Part shown: one piece after another, positions 1 to 5,913 of the stretch
Position numbering within the stretch: position 1 is the first letter of the stretch
Layout: each line of letters begins with the position of its first letter
Source: CP2-2F sp034436235
GTDB taxonomy: Bacteria; Chloroflexota; Anaerolineae; Aggregatilineales; UBA2796
DNA: 5,913 bases
Reading direction: 5' to 3'
NCBI GenBank assembly: GCA_034436235.1
Contig: DAOTWB010000054.1
Location: forward strand, 1-5,913
Position numbers and translations under genes: made by a program
The notes under the pieces: model-generated
What the model was told of the DNA's origin: nothing
Databases searched by the model: none
What the model saw: only the letters and a program-made list of their open reading frames with translations

Positions 1-30
1 CGTTGAGCGCCCGTCTTATAGCAATGTGGT

Positions 31-36
31 GAGGAG
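31..36 (+). promoter_or_regulatory. Ribosome binding site of rpoB
   Basis: GAGGAG lies nine bases before the ATG at 46. It contains AGGAG, a five-base match to the Shine-Dalgarno core, at a normal distance. This supports 46 as the translation start, together with the normal N-terminus that follows. Only 45 bases upstream are visible and no complete promoter can be identified in them, so transcription probably begins left of the window. Confidence 0.8.
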
Positions 37-45
37 CGAGATCGT

Positions 46-3000
46 ATGCAGCGACGCCTGAACACCAAGAATTATGCGCGCACCCGCGACGTGCAAGCCC
101 TGCCTTCGCTGATCGAAGTGCAGTTGAATTCATTCCGTTGGTTTTGCGAGGAAGGCTTGGGCGATCTATTCGCAGAGATCAGCCCGATTGAGAATTTTAA
201 CGGCACTTTGCAGCTCCATTTCCCTAGCAATTCGCCCATCTCGCGCGATCTAGGCTTGGAATATTGGTTCGAAGCGCCCAAGCACAGCGAAGACGAGTGC
301 CTTGAGCTGGATATGACTTACGCTGCGCCGCTCTATGTGCGCGTCGCGCTCATCAACAACGAGGCGAACGGCGAGGTCATCCACAACGACATCTTCTTGG
401 GCGATTTTCCGATGATGACCAGCAATGGCACGTTCATCATCAACGGCGTCGAGCGCGTGGTGGTCAGCCAATTGATCCGCTCGCCCGGCGTGTACTTCGA
501 CATGGCTGAAGAGCGCACTACCGGACGCAACCTGGCAGGCGCAAAGATCATCCCTGATCGCGGCGCTTGGATGGAATTCGAGACGCGCAAGAGCGATCAG
601 CTGATGGTGAAGTTCAATCGCAAGCGCACAGTACCTGTCACAGTCCTTTTGCGCGCTCTGGCGGCAGTCTCAGATGGCTACGACGATCTCTCGCCGATCA
701 AGCACGGCACGGATGAAGAGCTGCTAGAAATTTTCAGAGACGTGGACAAAAACGCCGAGCATCCGTTCATCGCAGCCACCTTGCGCGCCGAAAGCCAGTT
801 GGATTTGCGCCAATACACGATAGCAGAAGCCGCGCTGATCGAGTTCTACAAGAAGATGCGTCCCGGCGACCCTGCCACGCTCGAGAACGCGCGTAGCTAT
901 CTTGAAAGCCAGCTCTTCGACCAGCGCCGCTACGACCTTGAGCGCGTCGGACGCTATAAGTTGAATCAGCGGCTGGGCATGGACGGCAAGGTTCCGCGCA
1001 GCGTGCGCACCATCACCAAGTTCGATCTGGTGCAGATCGTGCGGCGCGTGATTCAAATCAACAATGGCGAGAGCAAGCCTGATGATATTGATCATCTAGG
1101 CAATCGGCGCGTCAAGACGGTTGGCGAGCTGATTCAGAACAAGCTGCGCGTTGGCTTCCGCCGCACAGAGCGCGTGGTGCGCGAGCGCATGTTGCATCGT
1201 GAGACGGAGCGCATCACGCCCGTCTCGCTCATCAACATCCGCCCGATTGTAGCAGCCGTGCGCGAGTTCTTCGGCAGTAGCCAGCTGAGCCAATTCATGG
1301 AGCAGACCAATCCGCTGGCAGAGCTGACGCACAAGCGCACGCTCTCAGCGCTCGGTCCGGGCGGTCTGCGCCGCGAGCGCGCAGGCTTCGATGTGCGTGA
1401 CGTGCATCACAGCCATTACGGACGTATTTGCCCGATCGAGACGCCTGAAGGTCCAAACATCGGCTTGATCGGACGCCTAGCGACCTATGCGCGCGTGAAC
1501 GAGTTCGGCTTCATCGAGACACCTTATCGGCGCGTGCTGAAGACGCTCAAGTTGGATGATGAGCGCTTGCTCGGGCGCACATTGCGCGAAGATATCACAG
1601 ATGACGACGATAACGTGCTGATCGAGGAAGGCACAGTCATCACTGCCGATGTGATCGAGCAGTTGCGCGCCGCCAACGTCACTGACGTGCCTGTCCGTCC
1701 GTTTGTGACCGATGAGACGGTCTATCTCTCAGCCGATGAGGAAGATCGCTTCACCATTGCGCAGGCGAACGCCAAGCTGGATGAACGCAATCAATTCGTC
1801 AGCGAGCGCGTCTCGTGTCGGCTGCACCAGAAATTCCTCGATGCCGCGCCGACGCGCGTTGACTTCATGGATGTGGCGCCGCGCCAGATCGTGGGCATTT
1901 CCGCCGCGCTGATTCCGTTCCTTGAGCATGACGACGCTGGACGCGCTTTGATGGGATCGAACATGCAGCGGCAAGCAGTGCCACTCTTGCAGCCGGATGT
2001 GCCGATTGTCAGCACAGGTATGGAAGATCAAGCCGCCTACGACTCAGGGCAAGTGGTGCTGTGCCAAAAGGCGGGCGAGGTGATCAGCGTGCAAGGGCAT
2101 CAGGTGGTGGTGCGCGAGGAAGACGGCTACGAGCGAGTCTACAAACTGCGCAAGTACACGCGCTCGAATCAGTCCACCTGCATCGATCAGCGCCCAGTGG
2201 TCTACAAGGGACAGCGCGTCAAGCCGAACGACGTGATCGCCGATAGCTCCTCGACGGTCAACGGCGTGCTGGCGCTCGGTCATGATGTGGTGTGCGCGTT
2301 TCTCTCGTGGGAAGGCGGCAACTACGAGGACGCTTTGCTGATCAGCGAGCGGCTGCTGCGCGAGGATCGCTTCACGTCCATTCACATCGAGAAGCATGAG
2401 ATCGAAGCGCGCGATACCAAGCTCGGACCTGAAGAGATCACTTATGACATCCCGAACGTCGGCGAAGACGCGCTCAAAGACCTCGACGAATACGGCATTG
2501 TGCGCATCGGCGCTGAGGTCGGTCCGAATGACATCCTAGTCGGCAAGATCACGCCGAAAGGCGAGAAAGAGCTGACGCCTGAAGAGAAGCTGCTGCGCGC
2601 CATCTTCGGCGAGAAATCGCGCGAGGTGAAAGATACCTCGCTGCGCCTGCCGCACGGCGAGCGCGGCAAAGTGGTGGACGTGCGCATCTTCAATCGCGAG
2701 GAGCATCGCGACCTGCCGGCAGGCGTGGAACAGATGGTGCGCGTGAGCGTAGCGCAGCGTCGCAAGCTGACTCAGGGCGATAAAATGGCAGGTCGGCATG
2801 GCAATAAAGGCGTCATCTCAAAGGTCGTGCCAATTGAAGACATGCCGTATCTGGAAGACGGCACGCCTGTGGACATCATCCTGAATCCGCTGGGCGTGCC
2901 GGGACGCATGAACATCGGGCAAATCCTCGAAACGCACCTTGGCTGGGCAGCCGACCGGCTCGGCTTCCGCGCCATCACGCCTGTCTTCGATGGCGCAGAA

Positions 3001-3990
3001 GAGTCTGAGATCGAAGCAGAGCTAGGGCGTGCATGGATGATCGATCAGGCTTGGAAAGTGATCACTGAGCGTGCTTGGGAATGGATCAAGTCGCTCGATT
3101 ACGATCCTGAGTCGCTCACTGATGACGATGAGTTGCGCCGTCTGTACATTGACCAGTGGCTCGGCGAGCATCCTGAGTACGATAGAGAGCTGTTGGCGGA
3201 ATACGTCTACGCGCGGCGCGCCGTGCTGCGCGAGTGGCTGCGCGAGCAAGGCTACGATCCTGAGGATATCCTGCTCTTCCAAACCGAAGAGGCAGGCAGC
3301 CTTGAAGAGCGCGATCGGCGCGATGCTAACGCTGTTGAAGCGACCTTACGCTTGTGGTCGCAGATCGTCAGCGGCGAGCCGACGCCTGAGACATTGCACG
3401 GCGAGGCACTGCGCGAGTACGCGCATCGCATCTCGCTGCGCACAGGCGAGCCTGTGCCGATCTACGGCAAGCAGAAGCTCTATGACGGCAAAACAGGTCT
3501 GCCGTTCGACCGTGCCGTGACGGTCGGCGTGATTCACATGCTGAAATTGGCGCATTTGGTCGAGGACAAAGTCCATGCGCGCTCGACCGGACCATACAGC
3601 TTGGTCACGCAGCAGCCGCTCGGCGGCAAGGCGCAGTTCGGCGGGCAGCGCTTCGGCGAGATGGAAGTCTGGGCGCTGGAAGCGTACGGCGCTGCCTACA
3701 CGCTGCAAGAGATGCTCACCGTCAAATCGGACGACGTGCAAGGGCGCACGAGGACGTATGAGGCAATCGTCAAAGGCGAGGAGATCGAAGAGCCGGGCAT
3801 TCCTGCCAGCTTCCACGTGCTGGTCAAGGAGCTGCAGAGCCTAGGCTTGGCAGTTGAGGCGATCACCTACAAGAAAGACGAGAAAGGTCAAGAGAAAGAG
3901 GTGGTCGTCAGCTTCGGCAAGCCTGACGATAAGGACAAGTCGCAGGACGTGCCAACATCTCTGACAGGCGTCTCCATCAGCAAGCGCTGA
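46..3990 (+). CDS. rpoB: DNA-directed RNA polymerase subunit beta (RpoB)
   Basis: This is the beta subunit of the cytoplasmic core RNA polymerase. With beta' it forms the active centre, and it is the rifampicin target. The frame is intact over 1314 residues, compared with 1342 in E. coli and about 1190 in B. subtilis. Landmarks in order are the N-terminal protrusion and lobe with NGTFIINGVERVVVSQL (127-143), the rifampicin cluster (about 411-436), ICPIETPEGPNIGLI (461-475), YEDALLISE (760-768), the flap with tip helix TPEEKLLRAIFGE (844-856), GDKMAGRHGNKG (911-922; K913 and K921 match E. coli K1065 and K1073), and KVHARSTGPYS (H1177 matches E. coli H1237). The C-terminal clamp-contacting region starts near 1190. 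The large E. coli insertions in the lobe and after the flap are missing. Instead there are insertions at about 498-556 and 995-1140, and a charged tail after about 1271. The start has a good ribosome binding site. No rpoC follows; the gene ends at its own terminator. Confidence 0.99.
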   Translation: MQRRLNTKNYARTRDVQALPSLIEVQLNSFRWFCEEGLGDLFAEISPIENFNGTLQLHFPSNSPISRDLGLEYWFEAPKHSEDECLELDMTYAAPLYVRVALINNEANGEVIHNDIFLGDFPMMTSNGTFIINGVERVVVSQLIRSPGVYFDMAEERTTGRNLAGAKIIPDRGAWMEFETRKSDQLMVKFNRKRTVPVTVLLRALAAVSDGYDDLSPIKHGTDEELLEIFRDVDKNAEHPFIAATLRAESQLDLRQYTIAEAALIEFYKKMRPGDPATLENARSYLESQLFDQRRYDLERVGRYKLNQRLGMDGKVPRSVRTITKFDLVQIVRRVIQINNGESKPDDIDHLGNRRVKTVGELIQNKLRVGFRRTERVVRERMLHRETERITPVSLINIRPIVAAVREFFGSSQLSQFMEQTNPLAELTHKRTLSALGPGGLRRERAGFDVRDVHHSHYGRICPIETPEGPNIGLIGRLATYARVNEFGFIETPYRRVLKTLKLDDERLLGRTLREDITDDDDNVLIEEGTVITADVIEQLRAANVTDVPVRPFVTDETVYLSADEEDRFTIAQANAKLDERNQFVSERVSCRLHQKFLDAAPTRVDFMDVAPRQIVGISAALIPFLEHDDAGRALMGSNMQRQAVPLLQPDVPIVSTGMEDQAAYDSGQVVLCQKAGEVISVQGHQVVVREEDGYERVYKLRKYTRSNQSTCIDQRPVVYKGQRVKPNDVIADSSSTVNGVLALGHDVVCAFLSWEGGNYEDALLISERLLREDRFTSIHIEKHEIEARDTKLGPEEITYDIPNVGEDALKDLDEYGIVRIGAEVGPNDILVGKITPKGEKELTPEEKLLRAIFGEKSREVKDTSLRLPHGERGKVVDVRIFNREEHRDLPAGVEQMVRVSVAQRRKLTQGDKMAGRHGNKGVISKVVPIEDMPYLEDGTPVDIILNPLGVPGRMNIGQILETHLGWAADRLGFRAITPVFDGAEESEIEAELGRAWMIDQAWKVITERAWEWIKSLDYDPESLTDDDELRRLYIDQWLGEHPEYDRELLAEYVYARRAVLREWLREQGYDPEDILLFQTEEAGSLEERDRRDANAVEATLRLWSQIVSGEPTPETLHGEALREYAHRISLRTGEPVPIYGKQKLYDGKTGLPFDRAVTVGVIHMLKLAHLVEDKVHARSTGPYSLVTQQPLGGKAQFGGQRFGEMEVWALEAYGAAYTLQEMLTVKSDDVQGRTRTYEAIVKGEEIEEPGIPASFHVLVKELQSLGLAVEAITYKKDEKGQEKEVVVSFGKPDDKDKSQDVPTSLTGVSISKR
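1276..1353 (+). other. Rifampicin-pocket cluster of RpoB (residues 411-436)
   Basis: This segment aligns without gaps to E. coli RpoB 508-533. Most drug-contacting positions are unchanged: Q416 (Q513), F417 (F514), H429 (H526), R431 (R528) and S434 (S531). Three differ from E. coli: E419 for D516, A425 for S522, and T432 for R529. Changes at E. coli R529 are known to give rifampicin resistance, so T432 (codon 1339-1341) is the one worth noting. The alignment is from memory of the E. coli sequence. Confidence 0.85.
1537..1713 (+). other. RpoB insertion 1, resembling a beta'-type barrel-sandwich segment
   Basis: Residues 498-556 sit between the conserved ETPYRRV (491-497) and ETVYLSADEED (557-567). 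E. coli has fewer than ten residues at this point. From about 509 the sequence reads LLGRTLREDI, a run of aspartates, VLIEEGTVITADVIEQL, then a VxVRPFVT ending (548-555). This pattern of GR.L.EDI, E.GT.IT, helix, and V.VR resembles a conserved segment of the beta' subunit. The resemblance was judged by eye. It probably folds as a small surface domain on the beta body. Confidence 0.6.
3028..3465 (+). other. RpoB insertion 2, about 146 residues, charged and tryptophan-rich
   Basis: Residues 995-1140 separate PVFDGAEESEIEAEL (979-993) from GKQKLYDGKTG (1141-1151). E. coli and B. subtilis join these two blocks with roughly 10-15 residues, so about 130 residues are extra. The frame stays open and base and codon use match the rest of the gene, so this is a genuine in-frame domain, not a sequencing artefact. 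It is rich in Glu, Asp, Arg and Trp and looks mostly helical. I do not recognise the domain. Lineage-specific insertions in RNA polymerase large subunits are well known, and this may be a standard feature of the host phylum. Confidence 0.75.
3082..3273 (+). repeat. Three diverged repeats inside RpoB insertion 2
   Basis: Three protein-level repeats follow the pattern W-[IL]-x(4,5)-YD-x-E-x-[IL]. They are WIKSLDYDPESL (1013-1024), WLGEHPEYDREL (1038-1049) and WLREQGYDPEDI (1064-1075). Successive tryptophans are 25 and 26 residues apart and successive tyrosines 26 and 25. The segments between them are predicted-looking charged helices. The DNA copies have diverged, so duplication would be old. 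Confidence 0.6.
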
Positions 3991-4002
3991 TCTTGCAAAG
4001 CG

Positions 4003-4036
4003 ACAGGACGCGCTCAACTGAGCGCGTCCTGTTTTT
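4003..4036 (+). terminator. Intrinsic terminator of rpoB
   Basis: A perfect 14-base inverted repeat has arms ACAGGACGCGCTCA (4003-4016) and TGAGCGCGTCCTGT (4019-4032). It is followed directly by five T residues (4032-4036), and it begins 13 bases after the rpoB stop. In RNA the innermost pairs would open to give a loop of four or more bases. This is a textbook Rho-independent terminator for the + strand. Read from the - strand the same hairpin starts seven bases after the kinase stop, but no U-tract follows it, so termination in that direction is less certain. Confidence 0.93.
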
Positions 4037-4038
4037 CA

Positions 4039-5913
4039 TCAAGCTCGCTCGCTTGCTTCGTCGGCAGTATAAGCAGGAATGCGCACGTAGAACGTCGAGC
4101 CGACGCCGACTTCGCTCTCCAGCCAGACCTCGCCTTCGTGCATCCGTACGTACTCTTTCACAATCGGCAAGCCTAAGCCTGCGCCCGACGATTCAATCAC
4201 CAAGCGCTCATCTTCATCGCGGAAGAAGCGTTCCCAGACGCTAGCTTGCTTCTCAGGCGGAATGCCGACGCCTGTATCCTGCACGCTGATGACGACCGAA
4301 TTGCCTTCAGGGCGCGCGCGGATCGTGATCCTGCCGTTAGCGCGTGTGTAGTTGAAAGCGTTGTTGGCAAGGTGCGTCATGATCTGCGCTAATTTGTCGA
4401 AGTCTGCGCGCAGAAGCGGCAGGTCAGGCGCGACTTCTGTCTCGACCGTCAATGGCTTGCGCTCGTTGCGCATACGCTCTGCCAGATGCCGCGTGGTCAT
4501 CTCTAGCACTTCTTCAAAGTTGACCGCTTGCAAGCTCAGCTTGACCACGCCGCGATCAATGCGCGAGATATCCAAGAGTTCGTTGACGAGAATTGAGAGC
4601 TTATCGGCGTTCGTCTTGATCGTGCTGAGATAGCGCGATTGCGCTTCGTTCAGCGGTCCGGCGGCGCCGAGCAGCAGCAGGTCTGCGTAGCCTTTGATAG
4701 AAGTCATCGGCGTGCGCAGCTCATGGCTGACGGTCGCCACGAATTCGGTCTTCATGCGATCCACTTCGATCTCGCGCGTGATATCGCGGAAGACCGAGAC
4801 CGTGCCTAAGAATTGATCGCCCATCTTGACGGGCGAGAGGATCACGCTGACCACTTTGCCGCTCTCCAGCGTGATCTCGGCGCGCAGCTCGTCGCCTGCG
4901 CGGTGCGAAGTCGGATCGTCTGTCCATTGCTGGACTGCTTCGAGCCAATTCTGTCCGCCGACGGCTGTGTACAAGCCTGAGAGCGCGCTGATGTGATTGC
5001 CGATCACTTGCTGGCGCGGCAAGCCGAGAATGCGCTCGGCAGCGCTGTTGAACTGCGTGATATCGCCATCTTGATTGGCGACCATCACGCCATCGGCGAT
5101 GGACTCGACAATGGCGAGATTCTTCGTGCTATCCACTTGCTCGCGGCGCACCATCGCGCCAAGGCGATCAGCCTGCTCGCGGATCAGTGCGTACAGATCG
5201 GCGTTGTTGAGCGCATTCGCGATCTGTGTGGCAGCCGCCATCACTGAAGGCAGTTGCTCAGCTGTGAAATGATTCGGCGTGCGGCTGAAGAGCATCACCA
5301 CGCCTTGAATTTCCTCGCCTGCTTCCAAGAGCGCGACGATGGCAGCGCGCGGCTCGCCATCGGCTTCGCTCAGGCGTATCCAGCGGTAGTCTTGCTGCAC
5401 ATCGCCTACCACAACAGGCTGCTGCGCCTGAATCACCCAACCTGCCAAGCCTTCGTACTGCGTGTAGCCTGTCCGCTCGCCTTCGCGATAAGGCATGTTC
5501 ACTTGAGCGCGCACCACGAGCGTATCCGAGAGATTGTCAATGCTCAGAATGGCGCCCATCTCGGCATCCACAGCGCCGAGCAGCTTGATCAGCGCACGGT
5601 TCAGCGTCACATCGATGTTCAAGCTGGAAGTCAGGTCAGCGGTCAGGCTGTAGAGGAAGTTGAGCGCGTCGCGCTCGCGCTGCAGCTCGCGCGTGCGCTC
5701 TTGCACGGCGCGCTCAAGCTCAGCTGTGAAGCGCCGCGCCTGCGCGAAGAGCCGCGCATTTTGCAACGCTGTCGCCAATTGCGAGCCGATAGTCTCTAGG
5801 ATGCGCTGATCGTTGAGCGTGAAGGCTTGCGCATTTTGCGAATCGGCGGCGATGAGCGCGCCGAGCGTCTGATCGGACGCGATGAGCGGCACGCCGATGA
5901 AAGCGCGCGTCTG
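4039..5913 (-). CDS. Sensor histidine kinase, GAF-GAF-PAS-HisKA-HATPase (5' end missing)
   Basis: This kinase autophosphorylates on a histidine and passes the phosphate to an unseen response regulator. The visible part is 624 residues, with the 5' end beyond the right edge. Numbered from the GTG at 5892-5890, the parts are: the end of a GAF domain (to about 48), a charged coiled-coil linker (49-84), a second GAF domain (85-230), a helical linker, PAS (258-372), HisKA (378-447) with SHELRTP and phospho-acceptor H390, and a HATPase domain (about 493-609). The HATPase shows N-box HLANNAFNYT (507-516), DTGVGIP (539-545), WERFFR (553-558) and GAGLGLPIV (570-578). All catalytic boxes are present, though the first N-box Asn is His507. 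No transmembrane segment, receiver domain or cysteine is visible, which argues for a cytosolic sensor without a covalently bound bilin. The ligand is unknown. Gene neighbours give no clue, because the only one is convergent rpoB. Confidence 0.95.
   Translation of the reverse strand, partial: QTRAFIGVPLIASDQTLGALIAADSQNAQAFTLNDQRILETIGSQLATALQNARLFAQARRFTAELERAVQERTRELQRERDALNFLYSLTADLTSSLNIDVTLNRALIKLLGAVDAEMGAILSIDNLSDTLVVRAQVNMPYREGERTGYTQYEGLAGWVIQAQQPVVVGDVQQDYRWIRLSEADGEPRAAIVALLEAGEEIQGVVMLFSRTPNHFTAEQLPSVMAAATQIANALNNADLYALIREQADRLGAMVRREQVDSTKNLAIVESIADGVMVANQDGDITQFNSAAERILGLPRQQVIGNHISALSGLYTAVGGQNWLEAVQQWTDDPTSHRAGDELRAEITLESGKVVSVILSPVKMGDQFLGTVSVFRDITREIEVDRMKTEFVATVSHELRTPMTSIKGYADLLLLGAAGPLNEAQSRYLSTIKTNADKLSILVNELLDISRIDRGVVKLSLQAVNFEEVLEMTTRHLAERMRNERKPLTVETEVAPDLPLLRADFDKLAQIMTHLANNAFNYTRANGRITIRARPEGNSVVISVQDTGVGIPPEKQASVWERFFRDEDERLVIESSGAGLGLPIVKEYVRMHEGEVWLESEVGVGSTFYVRIPAYTADEASERA

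Noticed and set aside
3..22. TTGAGC and TATAGC as a promoter for rpoB
   Set aside because: The two elements are only about eight bases apart, far less than the 16-18 needed. The leader shown is too short to judge a promoter.
3028..3465. The large RpoB insertion as an intein or mobile insertion
   Set aside because: It has no intein splice-junction residues (Cys/Ser at the start, His-Asn at the end), no flanking repeats and no change in base or codon use.
3346..3816. 156-codon - strand open frame inside rpoB
   Set aside because: It is a shadow of conserved rpoB sequence with no family resemblance of its own. The same holds for the other antisense frames in rpoB.
3993..4244. Small 83-codon + strand gene just after rpoB
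   Set aside because: It would run straight through the terminator hairpin and into the antisense of the kinase HATPase domain. Its Arg/Ser-rich product looks like an out-of-frame translation.
5254..5799. 181-codon + strand open frame opposite the kinase gene
   Set aside because: It lies wholly antisense to a clear coding region, lacks any recognisable domain or ribosome binding site, and is explained by GC-rich codon structure of the other strand.
5890..5892. GTG as the start of the histidine kinase
   Set aside because: The frame stays open to the window edge and the upstream residues (QTRAFIG) continue the same GAF-domain strand. A start here would cut the domain in half.
1..5913. Abundant GCGC/CGCG words as a repeated functional site
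   Set aside because: They occur in all frames at CGC (Arg), GCG (Ala) and GAG-CGC junctions and reflect codon use. They serve better as the control for the missing GGCC.

Overview
The window holds two complete-looking transcription units that point at each other, plus a terminator between them. On the + strand, 46-3990 is an intact rpoB for the beta subunit of bacterial RNA polymerase (1314 aa). On the - strand, 5913-4039 is the 3' part of a gene for a soluble GAF-GAF-PAS sensor histidine kinase that runs off the right edge. The gap between the two stop codons is only 48 bases and is mostly filled by a strong intrinsic terminator for rpoB. I found no RNA genes, insertion sequences or CRISPR arrays, and no gene-free stretch longer than about 50 bases.

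The organism is a bacterium with moderately GC-rich DNA. The compact N-terminal half of RpoB, its two insertions at non-proteobacterial positions, and the cysteine-free multi-GAF/PAS kinase suggest Chloroflexota (Anaerolineae-like). This is a judgement from family resemblance, not from a search. Both genes share the same codon habits, so neither looks recently acquired.

Layout: 1-45 is an rpoB leader with a ribosome binding site and no complete promoter. In rpoB, the rifampicin-pocket cluster lies at about 1276-1353, an insertion resembling a beta' segment at about 1537-1713, the flap at about 2420-2690, the catalytic lysine motif at 2776-2811, a large insertion of about 146 residues containing a 25-26 residue repeat at about 3028-3465, and the catalytic histidine motif near 3574. 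The terminator spans 4003-4036. The kinase catalytic core (HATPase, then HisKA) is nearest the terminator, and the sensory PAS and GAF domains lie towards the right edge.

Three things stand out. First, the tetranucleotide GGCC is absent from the whole window although GCGC, of identical composition, is very common. The Gly codon GGC, otherwise used almost exclusively, is never followed by a codon starting with C. Second, rpoB is closed by its own terminator and is not followed by rpoC, which is unusual. Third, RpoB carries two inserted modules, one of which appears to be built from tandem helical repeats. The kinase has no visible functional link to rpoB.
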